Positions 44,467 to 52,715 of a stretch of DNA of 64,000 nt are shown here, piece by piece. The notes below the pieces were generated by a model, which saw only the letters and a program-made list of their open reading frames with translations, was not told where the DNA came from and did no database searches. The position numbers were made by a program, and so were the translations under genes. Each line of letters starts with the position of its first letter. The stretch's first letter is position 1. Source of the stretch: CBDFLD01 sp965249005 (GTDB lineage: Bacteria; Acidobacteriota; UBA6911). Location of the stretch: NCBI GenBank assembly GCA_965249005.1, contig CBDFLD010000017.1, positions 62,001 to 126,000 of the forward strand, given 5' to 3'.

Positions 44467-45114
44467 ATGGCTGAATCCCGCGATCCGGAGAATAAACCGG
44501 AACAGGGCCTTTCGCGTCGGGACTTCTTGTCGAGGGGCGCCGGCATTGCATTGACGACTCCAATTGTAGCTGGAGCCGCCGTTGCCACGGAAGCCGGACC
44601 CGCCACAGACGTGAAGATCCTGGGGCCGAACAAGATCTCGATCACATTACAAATCAACGGCAAGCGACACAACCTCAGGTTGGAACCCCGAGTTACGCTG
44701 TTGGACGCGCTCAGGAACGATCTGGAACTGACAGCCGCCAAGAAAGTGTGCGACAGGGCAACCTGTGGAGCTTGCACTGTCTTGCTCGACGGCAAGTCGG
44801 TATACGCCTGCTCCGTTCTTGCCCTCGAAGCTCAAGGGAAAGAAATCACGACCACTGAAGGTTTGGCTTCGGATGGGGAACTCCATCCCATTCAGGCCGC
44901 ATTCGTGGAAAACGATGCCCAGCAGTGTGGATTCTGTACCCCCGGCTTCGTTTTGGCATGCAAAGAGTTCTTGGAAAGAAACCCCAATCCCGACATCGAG
45001 GACGTCGAGAAGGGCCTCGGCGGCAACCTCTGCCGGTGTGGCACCTATGTCGGCATTCGGCAGGCGGTCGTGAGTGCGTCTCAAACCATGAGAGGAGGCG
45101 GAAGAAATGGCTGA
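44467..45114 (+). CDS. Molybdenum hydroxylase 2Fe-2S subunit with Tat signal
   Basis: A 215-residue small subunit of a xanthine dehydrogenase/aldehyde oxidoreductase-family enzyme. A Tat motif (SRRDFLSRG, residues 16-24) followed by a hydrophobic stretch predicts export of the folded complex. The plant-type cluster uses C95, C100, C103 and C115; the second cluster uses C154, C157, C189 and C191. The ATG at 44467 is preceded by TGGAGG. It overlaps the large-subunit gene by 8 bp. Export of the small subunit resembles the periplasmic aldehyde oxidoreductase PaoABC. Confidence 0.92.
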   Translation: MAESRDPENKPEQGLSRRDFLSRGAGIALTTPIVAGAAVATEAGPATDVKILGPNKISITLQINGKRHNLRLEPRVTLLDALRNDLELTAAKKVCDRATCGACTVLLDGKSVYACSVLALEAQGKEITTTEGLASDGELHPIQAAFVENDAQQCGFCTPGFVLACKEFLERNPNPDIEDVEKGLGGNLCRCGTYVGIRQAVVSASQTMRGGGRNG

Positions 45115-47245
45115 TTACACGTGGCCCGAACCCTCCAAGAGAAACTGGATAGGTAAAAGGATTTCCCGTCTCGATGGGGCAGAAAAGGTATCGGGAAAAG
45201 CGAAGTATACCTACGATCAAAAGCCACCCGGTATGTTGTACGGCAAGATCGTCCGTTCGCCGCACGCCCACGCCAAGGTCGTTAGCGTAGACACCTACAC
45301 CGCAAGTCGGATGCCGGGAGTGAAAGCCGTGAGAGTCATGGCCGAACCAGGAACCGAATTGCAATGGGCAGGTTACGAAGTGGCATCCGTGGCAGCCACC
45401 GAAGAGCACCTTGCCGAAGACGCAGCTCGAGCAATCAAGGTGGAATATGAAGTCTTGCCTCATTTAGTTCGGGAAGACGATCTGGCGGCTGCGGGTGATC
45501 GAGCCAAGCCGGAGGCCGAACAGCTCGAGGGAGACCCGGACGCAGCCTTTGCAGCAGCGGATGTGGTCGTCGACGGTTTCTATAGCCTTCCGATCATCAC
45601 GCATTGCTGTCTGGAAAGTCATGGCTCCATCTCCGCGTGGGAAGATGAAACAAAGCTCAACGTTTTTCCATCCACCCAGAACGTCTCCCGGCTGGCACAG
45701 CAGTTCGCCAGGCCGTTACGCATCCAGCAAACCAACGTCCGCGTGCGCATGGACCATGTCGGGGGCGGCTTTGGGAGCAAATTCTCCGCCGATCCGTGGG
45801 ACGTGGAGGGAGCACGCCTGGCCAAACTGGCGGGCAAGCCGGTGAAAGTCATGCTCGAGAGGGCCCCGGAACTGATGGTCGCAGGAGCGCGTCCCTCGAC
45901 CTTTGCCAACGTGCGCATCGCCGCCAAAAAGGACGGGACCCTGACCGCTTGGCAGTCGAAATCATGGGGGACGGGAGGAATGACGGGCGCAGGCATGCCA
46001 CCGCTTCCCTACATCTTCGAGATCCCGAACCAGCGCAAGAGTCACACCCGGGTTCAGACCAACCAAGGTCCCGCACGGGCGTGGAGAGCACCAAATCACC
46101 CGCAAGCTTGCTTTGTCACGATGTCGGCCATCGACGATCTGGCGGAAAAGCTGAAGATGGATCCTCTTGATCTCTACCTGAAGAATGAGGGCATTCTGGG
46201 CCCGCGAGGGCCGCTCTACACGGAGGAACTGCTCAAAGCGGCCGACATGATCGGGTGGAAGAAAAAATGGCATCCCCGCGGAGACCAGACGCCCGGGCAT
46301 ATCAAGAAGGGCTTGGGCTTGGCTTTGCACACCTGGGGTGGCCGGGGACACCCGAGCGATTGCCGCTTCACCATCAATCCTGACGGCTCCTGCTCGGCCG
46401 AACTGGGCACCCAGGATCTCGGAACAGGAACCCGAACCGTAATCGCGATGGTGGCCGCCGATACGCTGGGCCTATCCCTCGACGCCATTTCAGTGCACAT
46501 TGGCGACAGCAAGTATCCACCTTCCGGAGCCTCAGGAGGCAGCACAACAGTCGGAGGGGTATGTTCCTCGACTCGGCGTGCCTCCGTTGATGCGCTCGCA
46601 GAGCTGTTCGCCAAAGTCGCGCCGGCTCTGAACGCGGACCCGGCGAATCTGGAAGCTGTGAAAGGAAGGATTCAAGTCAAAAACGATCCCGGCAAGGGCA
46701 TGGCCTGGGAACAGGCGTGCGCTCAGCTGGGAGTGGCGTCCATCAGCGTCATCGGAAAATCCGATCCGACCAAGGGAGACCTTGTCAGCAGCGGCGTCGC
46801 CGGCGTTCAAATGTCGGAGGTCGCGGTCGATTCTGAGACCGGCATCGTCCGTATCGAACACCTCGTGGCTGTGCAGGACGTGGGACTGGTGGTAGATCTC
46901 AAAACCGCCGAAAGCCAGATTCACGGTGCCATGATCATGGGTGTCTGCTACGCCCTCTACGAAGAAAAGGTCCTGGACCGCGTCTCGGGCAAGTCCCTCA
47001 ATCCCAACATGGAGTTTTACAAGCTCGCCGGTATCGGTGACATCGGAAAGATGGACGTGCACATGATGACCGGTCCCGCCCAGGATGCACGCGGCATCAT
47101 CGGGTTGGGGGAACCACCCGTAATCGCCCCTGGGGCGGCCATCGCCAATGCGGTGGCAAATGCCATCGGAGTTCGTGTTCCGAGTCTACCCCTGACGCCT
47201 CAAAGGGTCCTGGCGGCTCTGGACAAGAAAGGAGGGCTGACCTAA
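45107..47245 (+). CDS. Molybdenum hydroxylase large subunit (xanthine dehydrogenase family)
   Basis: A 712-residue molybdopterin-cytosine-dinucleotide-type catalytic subunit. Family motifs are GKAKYTYD and GKIVRSPHAHAKV at the N terminus, the cofactor loop GGGFGSKFS, substrate-pocket residues in GPARAWRAPNHPQ, and the active-site Glu in GLGEPPV near the C terminus. It lacks the AYRCSFR loop of CO dehydrogenase, so CO oxidation is unlikely. It has no signal peptide and would leave the cell with its Tat-bearing partner. Substrate unknown: an aldehyde or N-heterocycle is most likely. Its stop shares a base with the ATG of the FAD subunit (TAATG). Confidence 0.92.
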   Translation: MADYTWPEPSKRNWIGKRISRLDGAEKVSGKAKYTYDQKPPGMLYGKIVRSPHAHAKVVSVDTYTASRMPGVKAVRVMAEPGTELQWAGYEVASVAATEEHLAEDAARAIKVEYEVLPHLVREDDLAAAGDRAKPEAEQLEGDPDAAFAAADVVVDGFYSLPIITHCCLESHGSISAWEDETKLNVFPSTQNVSRLAQQFARPLRIQQTNVRVRMDHVGGGFGSKFSADPWDVEGARLAKLAGKPVKVMLERAPELMVAGARPSTFANVRIAAKKDGTLTAWQSKSWGTGGMTGAGMPPLPYIFEIPNQRKSHTRVQTNQGPARAWRAPNHPQACFVTMSAIDDLAEKLKMDPLDLYLKNEGILGPRGPLYTEELLKAADMIGWKKKWHPRGDQTPGHIKKGLGLALHTWGGRGHPSDCRFTINPDGSCSAELGTQDLGTGTRTVIAMVAADTLGLSLDAISVHIGDSKYPPSGASGGSTTVGGVCSSTRRASVDALAELFAKVAPALNADPANLEAVKGRIQVKNDPGKGMAWEQACAQLGVASISVIGKSDPTKGDLVSSGVAGVQMSEVAVDSETGIVRIEHLVAVQDVGLVVDLKTAESQIHGAMIMGVCYALYEEKVLDRVSGKSLNPNMEFYKLAGIGDIGKMDVHMMTGPAQDARGIIGLGEPPVIAPGAAIANAVANAIGVRVPSLPLTPQRVLAALDKKGGLT

Positions 47246-48231
47246 TGCGCGCATTCGAATATGCAGACCCGACAACGACGGAGCAGGCAGTGGCACTGCT
47301 CTCCTCCCGATGGGGAGAGACCGAGGTGCTGGCCGGAGGAACCGACCTTCTGAGCCTCATGAAAGACTACCTGACCGAGCCCAAAAGATTGGTAAACCTC
47401 AAAGGCATCGGCGACCTCCACGGTATTCGGTCTTCTTCGAACGGAGGTCTCCGGATCGGTGCCCTGGTCACGCTGGAGGAACTCATCAACGACAGGAACG
47501 TTCAGCAGCATTTTCCCTCGTTGGTTCAGGCCGCCCAGGGAGTCTCCAGCCCTCAGATCCGCAATACAGGGACGGTGGGCGGCGATCTCTGTCAGCGGCC
47601 CCGGTGCTGGTATTTTCGGAGCGGGATGGGACTGCTGGCGCAAGATACACAGGGACGGTCGCTCGTTCCAGAAGGCGAAAACCAGTACCATGCCATTCTG
47701 GGAAACTCCGGGCCCGCATATTTCGTGAACCCGTCCAGCTTGGCACCGGCTCTGATTGCTCTCGGTGCAAAGATAGAGGTTCACGGACCGGAGGGGCACA
47801 CAAGTACCGAAGCGCACAAGTTCTTTCGCTCCCCTGAATCGAATGGGGAACGGGAAACGGCGCTGGAGCCTAACCAGATAGTGACCGAGATTCTGGTCCC
47901 GGCCACCTCGGCTCTCAACGCCACCTACGAGGTTCGGCAGCGGGAATCGCTAGACTGGCCCTTGGCTGCAGCTTCCGTGAGCCTGGAAATGTCCGGCGAC
48001 AAGGTCAGTCACGCCCACGTTGTGCTCGGCCATGTGGCGCCGGTTCCCTGGCCCGCGCAGGGCGCCGACAGTTTTCTGGAGGGCAAAACCATATCGGAAA
48101 AGGTGGCACAAGATGCCGGAGCCGCAGCCGTTTCCGCGGCCAAGAGCCTTAGCCAGAACGGATACAAGATTCAGTTGGCGAGAGTCGCCGTCAAGCGCGC
48201 TATTCTTCGCGCCGCGGAAGGAGGGGCATAG
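47245..48231 (+). CDS. Molybdenum hydroxylase FAD subunit
   Basis: A 328-residue FAD-binding protein that carries electrons from the 2Fe-2S subunit to an acceptor. Two FAD motifs are clear: AGGTDLLSLMK (residues 30-40) and GTVGGDLCQ (109-117). The following segment QRPRCWYFR resembles the start of the extra 4Fe-4S insertion of PaoB and hydroxybenzoyl-CoA reductase beta subunits, but the later cysteines of that insertion are missing. The C-terminal domain has REsLDWPLAAASV. It is third in the operon; a small cysteine protein follows 2 bp later. Confidence 0.9.
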   Translation: MRAFEYADPTTTEQAVALLSSRWGETEVLAGGTDLLSLMKDYLTEPKRLVNLKGIGDLHGIRSSSNGGLRIGALVTLEELINDRNVQQHFPSLVQAAQGVSSPQIRNTGTVGGDLCQRPRCWYFRSGMGLLAQDTQGRSLVPEGENQYHAILGNSGPAYFVNPSSLAPALIALGAKIEVHGPEGHTSTEAHKFFRSPESNGERETALEPNQIVTEILVPATSALNATYEVRQRESLDWPLAAASVSLEMSGDKVSHAHVVLGHVAPVPWPAQGADSFLEGKTISEKVAQDAGAAAVSAAKSLSQNGYKIQLARVAVKRAILRAAEGGA

Positions 48232-48233
48232 TC

Positions 48234-48461
48234 ATGGACAAACCTTTCGGAAACCTTCCCCATGAGGTGTGCAGGGCGCTTCGCTGGAAGTCGATGTTCA
48301 TCGACGTCCCCAGCGACCCCACGGTTCCACCCTCCAACGACCAAATCTACTGGTGCGAGGAAAGTCAGGTCTGTATAGGACCGGACGGCCAGGTTGCGGA
48401 ACCGGAATCGTGCGGACCGAGCCGCACCTGCTTCGACCATCTGAACAGGAAGCTTACCTAG
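48234..48461 (+). CDS. 75-residue cysteine-rich protein of the molybdenum hydroxylase operon
   Basis: A small protein beginning 2 bp after the FAD subunit gene. It has five cysteines (C13, C41, C47, C60, C66), the last four within 26 residues and surrounded by acidic and Pro/Gly residues, e.g. YWCEESQVCIGPDG and ESCGPSRTCFDHL. It has no signal peptide. The spacing could bind a metal or cluster, and the position suggests a dedicated accessory or a fourth subunit. I know no family for it. The coupled position and codon use support a real gene. Confidence 0.7.
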   Translation: MDKPFGNLPHEVCRALRWKSMFIDVPSDPTVPPSNDQIYWCEESQVCIGPDGQVAEPESCGPSRTCFDHLNRKLT

Positions 48462-48667
48462 TATTTTTGCGGCCAGGTTGCATGGGCCTCGCTCGACTAT
48501 ACCCTGCCACTCTGAGGAATGGGTGGCTCATGAGTTGACGCGAAAAGCTGATGACGGTCAGCAGGAAGTCTAGCCGGCCGGCGGGACTCGCCTAGAATAA
48601 CGTTCCGGCATACGGTATCATGAAGGGCGTCGCCTTTGCCGATTGAGAATCCCATGGGAGGACTTGG

Positions 48668-49339
48668 ATGAGTCGATTGAAGATTTTTCTAGTGGCGAGT
48701 ACCGTTTATCTACTGGTAGTGGTCTCGGCTAGTGCAGGCCAAATCTCCGGAGACTATATCGAAACTCGCAGCGCGGATGTCTACACCGGCCCCTGCTTCG
48801 CCAACGGTGAGGTCGGTTTGGCCGGAAACCTGGCCACCATAGGATGGCGGATTCGCGAGGGAAGCTGGAACGGTATCGCACTGGACGGGTTGAAGGTCGT
48901 CGCCGTCGCCAAGGCGAAGGCGACCTTGGGTGACGTTTACCATGATCCGTACCCAGCTGAAGCCGTTCTGATCGTCGATGATCAGGCAACGGACGACCAG
49001 AAGGGAGCTTTGCTCGACTTCGCTAAAGAAATGGCCGGCCGGCTTCTGGATAACGTGGTGCGTATCGAAACGGCAACGATTCAAATGAACGTAGGCGAGA
49101 ACGCCCAACAGGGCTCCGTGGAGTTGCGTGCAGGGGACATCGCAAAGGTCCAGACTCGAGCTCTCGGGCACCAGGATCACTTCTGCGGCAACGAATACGT
49201 CTATTATCCGCCGCTGATGGAAGTTTCCGAGGCCATGCCGACCTATACAATATCCGACGAGTACAGCGGAAAAGGTCTGAACCAACAATGGCGCTTCTTC
49301 GACAAGCGAAGCTCCTTCGTAGGCACCTTCAGTCGTTAA
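48668..49339 (+). CDS. Secreted DUF1326 family protein
   Basis: A 223-residue exported protein (signal peptide 1-23, ASA-G). It shows the DUF1326 hallmark IETRSADVYTGPCFANGE at residues 31-48 with the single conserved Cys43. The rest is an alpha/beta domain ending in FSR. The function of the family is unknown. GGGAGGA precedes the ATG. It stands alone 200 bp after the molybdenum hydroxylase operon. Confidence 0.85.
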   Translation: MSRLKIFLVASTVYLLVVVSASAGQISGDYIETRSADVYTGPCFANGEVGLAGNLATIGWRIREGSWNGIALDGLKVVAVAKAKATLGDVYHDPYPAEAVLIVDDQATDDQKGALLDFAKEMAGRLLDNVVRIETATIQMNVGENAQQGSVELRAGDIAKVQTRALGHQDHFCGNEYVYYPPLMEVSEAMPTYTISDEYSGKGLNQQWRFFDKRSSFVGTFSR

Positions 49340-49494
49340 GTGTTTGCCGGGCCTCCAAAAAAGGCCCCGGTTCACCACGCTACGCTACGCCTCGCCATCC
49401 GAGATTTGCCGAAACTTCAGTCTCGTTCCATCATCTGTCCAAATAGGCAAGATAGGGGCTTTTTACCCCGACCGTTACTCTTTGGGAGTCATGC

Positions 49495-50178
49495 ATGAAA
49501 CATCGGGCATACATCGCAAGGTTCGTCTGGGCATGGGCCGTGCTGGTCCTCCTCGGAGCCGGGCCCAGTCTCGGGAGCGGGTCGGACTATTCGGTCGAGG
49601 CCCTGCAGGGGTGTACGATCGAGGGAGTTGCAGAACCCCTCCGCGAGACTCTGCAAGATCATGGATATCGGGTCATCACCCCTGAGGGCGTTTTGGCCGA
49701 AATTTGGTTGCGAGGCGAGATACCCCAGTTCCCCGGCAGCCAGGGGGCCGAGTACAGCACCATCATGGAAGGCAGCTTTGTGGGAATTATTCATTACCAC
49801 AAACAGGCCGGCGACTACAGGGGCCAGGCCATTCACCCCGGCACCTACACATTGCGCTATCTCATGATCCCTTCAGATGGAGACCATCTAGGGGTCTCTC
49901 CGACGCCTGATTTTGTCCTCCTATCTCCTGTTAGCGAGGACACCAGTCTGAGCCCTATCGAGGACCCGGACGCACTCGTCGCACTCAGCACGAAGGCATC
50001 CAAGACGAGCCACCCGAACCCACTCAATCTGACAATGCCGCGAAACCAACAAGGCATGTGGGAAACGGATGAGGCTCACTGGGCGTTTGAAGCGAAGACC
50101 GGCGCCAAGCCGGACGGAGAGCATACCGAAGTTGACTTCGCCCTGGCCCTGGTTCTCGTCGGAAAGGCCGAAGGCTAG
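49495..50178 (+). CDS. Secreted hypothetical protein
   Basis: A 227-residue exported protein (signal peptide about 1-27, ending LGSGS). The mature part has a beta-rich core with MEGSFVGIIHYHKQAGDYRGQAI and GTYTLRYLMIPSDGDH, a pattern of periplasmic proteins that I cannot assign to a named family; PNPLNLTMPRNQQGMW and AHWAFEAKT follow near the C terminus. No catalytic motif is evident. It is a single gene, convergent with the esterase-like gene. Confidence 0.65.
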   Translation: MKHRAYIARFVWAWAVLVLLGAGPSLGSGSDYSVEALQGCTIEGVAEPLRETLQDHGYRVITPEGVLAEIWLRGEIPQFPGSQGAEYSTIMEGSFVGIIHYHKQAGDYRGQAIHPGTYTLRYLMIPSDGDHLGVSPTPDFVLLSPVSEDTSLSPIEDPDALVALSTKASKTSHPNPLNLTMPRNQQGMWETDEAHWAFEAKTGAKPDGEHTEVDFALALVLVGKAEG

Positions 50179-50278
50179 CTCCGAGTGCCGTGGGCACAAC
50201 GCAGCTCGTGTACTCCGCGCCAACGAAGCTCGAGGGACATCCACACCCTTGAGAATCACAGATTCCAAGATTCACCCC

Positions 50279-50950
50279 TCAGATCAGCCGCTTCAGGATC
50301 CATTCACGGACAAAGCGAATGGAGCGCGGGGGGATCGCGTGGTTGTAGGCGTATTCCTTGTATGTTACGTCGGCTGCTCTCCGCCGGAGAGCTCCTTCGA
50401 ATTGGCGTGCGCGTTCCAGTGGGTAATAAGGATCCCGAGTGGCGGCTACATGCAATACCCCCGCTCGAATACGTCGATATTTGGAATGATCGAAGTCACC
50501 GGGTATCCCGCCACAGATTCCTACGACCCCGCGAAGCTTCCCAGGATGGGTAAAAGCGTACCGGTAGTTCAGTGCACATGATTGTGAAAACCCCATCAGG
50601 AAGACTCTTGCTGGATCGATGAGCCCACCGTCCGCCAGTTCCCGGACCACGTGCTGGACGAGCCGGTGGTGGCGTTTTCGGGATTCGGCCGATTGGTAGT
50701 TCGTCAACCACCCGAATCCGACCCTGTCACTGGCCGATGCCGCAAGGGGCCAAAACTCGTGCGGCCCCTGCAGTGAGGCAATCACGATCTCTCCGCGGGC
50801 AACCTTCTTTGCAGCTCGCATCATCGAAGTCATGTCGCCCGCATAACCATGGAGCGCGATAAGAAGGGGCTGGGGGAAGCGTTTTCCATCCGGGAGGGAA
50901 ACCAGGTAGCGGTGCGCTACTCTCTGAAGCATCGACCTTTCTTCGTCCAT
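50279..50950 (-). CDS. Alpha/beta hydrolase (esterase/phospholipase-like)
   Basis: A 223-residue serine hydrolase. The oxyanion strand is LLIALHGYAGD, the nucleophile elbow is GFSQSCA, the acid is in ATRDPYYP and the His in AYNHAIP. The proportions match small esterases of the carboxylesterase/LpqC type. No signal peptide. GGAGGG lies before the ATG at 50950. Substrate unknown. Confidence 0.85.
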   Translation of the reverse strand: MDEERSMLQRVAHRYLVSLPDGKRFPQPLLIALHGYAGDMTSMMRAAKKVARGEIVIASLQGPHEFWPLAASASDRVGFGWLTNYQSAESRKRHHRLVQHVVRELADGGLIDPARVFLMGFSQSCALNYRYAFTHPGKLRGVVGICGGIPGDFDHSKYRRIRAGVLHVAATRDPYYPLERARQFEGALRRRAADVTYKEYAYNHAIPPRSIRFVREWILKRLI

Positions 50951-51097
50951 ATATCACCCTCCGAAGCCGCCTGAATCCCCGCTCTTGAACACGAACCGGA
51001 ATCCCGAATTCTAGTCGAGAAGCGATGCGCCGTGCAACGAAGCTTGTCAGTCCAAGGCAAGATGCGCTAGATTATGGCCCTTCGGAGTGGAGATCGA

Positions 51098-52102
51098 ATG
51101 CTGTCCCGTCTGTTTCACCGTTGGGAGGTTCACCTATCGAAACGCGATAGGAGCCGTAGGTTTCGCCCATTCGAATGGGGAGTGGACTCTGTCGGGAATG
51201 GCATCCCGACCGACGATCCGAAGTCCTATCTGCTCGAGCACGGTCGGCGGGCCGTGGAGAGAAGCGACGCGTTCTACGGCTATGAGACACCCACCGATTA
51301 TCGACTCGAAGGCCGCCATCTGAAGTTCACGAGCGCCATCAGGACGGCCTCTCCCACAAACAATACGGTGCACGGATGGTACTTTCCGACCGAATCGCGA
51401 GGGCGCGCGGTGCTCGTCCTCCCGCAGTGGAATTCCAATGCCCAGGGTCATTTGAGATTATGCCGGATACTCAACCTGTTTGGATTGTCCTCGCTGCGCC
51501 TATCCCTGCCCTACCATGATCTCCGGATGCCCGAGGAACTGGTTCGCGCCGATTACATGCTTTCGCCCAATCTGGGTCGAACCATTCAGTCGATGCAGCA
51601 GGCCGTGATCGATTGCCGTTGCGCCTTTGATTGGCTTCAGTCCGAAGGCTTCGAGGAGTTTGCCATATTGGGCACCAGCCTGGGATCCTGTATAGCGCTC
51701 ATTACGATGGCCCACGACGACCGACCGCGGATCACGGTGCAGAATCATGTTTCTCCCTACTTTGCGGATGTCGTGTGGACGGGAATCTCGACAACACATG
51801 TGAAAGCGGGACTTGAAGGCAACGTCGAGCTGGACGAACTACGCCAAATCTGGATGCCCATCAGTCCGAGACCTTACTTGAAAAAACTCCAGGGTAGCGG
51901 GAAACGCTCCCTTTTGATCCACGCCCGGTACGATCACTCCTTCCTACCCTATCTCTCGCAAAAGGTACTGGATGATTACGAGGAATTGCAGCTGCCCCAC
52001 GATGCCCTCGAGCTGTATTGCGGGCACTATACTTCCGGAGAATTTCCTTTCAGCATCGCCCTCGGCTTCTCGATGTGCAACTACCTGCGCAAGCACCTAT
52101 GA
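51098..52102 (+). CDS. Alpha/beta hydrolase-fold protein
   Basis: A 334-residue protein with an alpha/beta hydrolase core: VLVLPQWNSNAQGH for the oxyanion region, GTSLGSC for the nucleophile, RYDHSF for the acid and CGHYT for the histidine. The N-terminal ~60 residues are a polar extension. The ATG at 51098 is chosen for the GGAG just upstream; an earlier ATG has no site. No signal peptide. Function unknown. It ends 10 bp before the terminator of the convergent cold-shock gene. Confidence 0.8.
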   Translation: MLSRLFHRWEVHLSKRDRSRRFRPFEWGVDSVGNGIPTDDPKSYLLEHGRRAVERSDAFYGYETPTDYRLEGRHLKFTSAIRTASPTNNTVHGWYFPTESRGRAVLVLPQWNSNAQGHLRLCRILNLFGLSSLRLSLPYHDLRMPEELVRADYMLSPNLGRTIQSMQQAVIDCRCAFDWLQSEGFEEFAILGTSLGSCIALITMAHDDRPRITVQNHVSPYFADVVWTGISTTHVKAGLEGNVELDELRQIWMPISPRPYLKKLQGSGKRSLLIHARYDHSFLPYLSQKVLDDYEELQLPHDALELYCGHYTSGEFPFSIALGFSMCNYLRKHL

Positions 52103-52104
52103 GG

Positions 52105-52142
52105 CAAAAAAAAAGCCCCTCCCGCCGGTCACGGGAGGGGCT
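52105..52142 (-). terminator. Intrinsic terminator of the cold-shock gene
   Basis: A perfect 11-bp stem AGCCCCTCCCG / CGGGAGGGGCT (52114-52124 and 52132-52142) with a 7-base loop. Read on the minus strand it is followed by a run of nine T, so it ends the cold-shock transcript. It may also slow plus-strand transcription from the hydrolase gene. Confidence 0.92.
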
Positions 52143-52155
52143 GCACTACCGGTCA

Positions 52156-52422
52156 CTACTCCCCTTCGTTCGTCGCTACATTTTCCCCTTCGTTCGTCGC
52201 TACAATTTCCTCTTCGTTCGTCGTTACATTTTCAGCTTGTAGCCCCTTCGGGCCGCGGGTCACGTTGAAGTACACCGCATCGCCTTCGGTCAAGGTTCGA
52301 AATCCATTCATTTGGATGGCCGAGTGGTGTACAAAAACATCATCTCCACCGGTGGTCCGTTCAATGAATCCGTAGCCTTTCGCGTTGTTAAACCACTTCA
52401 CTTTCCCAGTTTCTTTGTCCAT
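52156..52422 (-). CDS. Cold-shock domain protein with repeated C-terminal tail
   Basis: An 88-residue single-stranded nucleic-acid-binding protein. The first ~66 residues are the CSD with RNP motifs KGYGFI (RNP1) and VFVHHSAI (RNP2). Unlike classic Csp proteins it has a 24-residue tail of three 8-residue repeats (xVxTNExE), encoded by three 24-bp repeats, giving a strongly acidic end. RBS AAGGAGCAA precedes the ATG. The 293-bp upstream gap is consistent with a long regulated leader, as is usual for csp genes. Confidence 0.93.
   Translation of the reverse strand: MDKETGKVKWFNNAKGYGFIERTTGGDDVFVHHSAIQMNGFRTLTEGDAVYFNVTRGPKGLQAENVTTNEEEIVATNEGENVATNEGE
52159..52230 (-). repeat. Three 24-bp in-frame repeats in the cold-shock gene
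   Basis: Three tandem units encode NVTTNEEE, IVATNEGE and NVATNEGE at the C terminus. They are close to identical in DNA, each with TTCGTTCGTCG, so recent slippage duplication is likely, and copy number may vary between strains. Confidence 0.85.
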
Positions 52423-52715
52423 ACGAACCTTGCTCCTTCTGCGTGTTTTTCATATCTGAATATAGGTTTCGGGGCCACTGCCGCGGCCCGCAATCACGCC
52501 TGACTCCAGAAAGACGCGTCTGCTAACCGGCATACCCTAACTCCAAAAGGGCACGCCTTAGATCGGACATTGCACAAAAACACATAGTTGGGTCGCTATC
52601 TTAGTTGCTAACCCTAATGCTGTCAACAACAAGTTCACATTCTTGCGCGGAGCTTGATCTCGCGGCGCCGATCGCCGTCGAAAACTCACTCCATGATGGA
52701 TCCATACATCCAAGC
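52423..52715. other. Leader region upstream of the cold-shock gene
   Basis: About 293 bp between the antiporter stop and the cold-shock ATG, both on the minus strand. It must hold the csp promoter and 5' leader. No gene is seen. Confidence 0.5.

Noticed and set aside
45107..47245. Carbon monoxide dehydrogenase large subunit
   Set aside because: The CoxL signature AYRCSFR loop is missing; the sequence fits the wider xanthine dehydrogenase/aldehyde oxidoreductase family.
49347..49371. Possible terminator after the DUF1326 gene (CCGGGCCT...AGGCCCCGG)
   Set aside because: The stem needs a bulge and no T-run follows on the plus strand.
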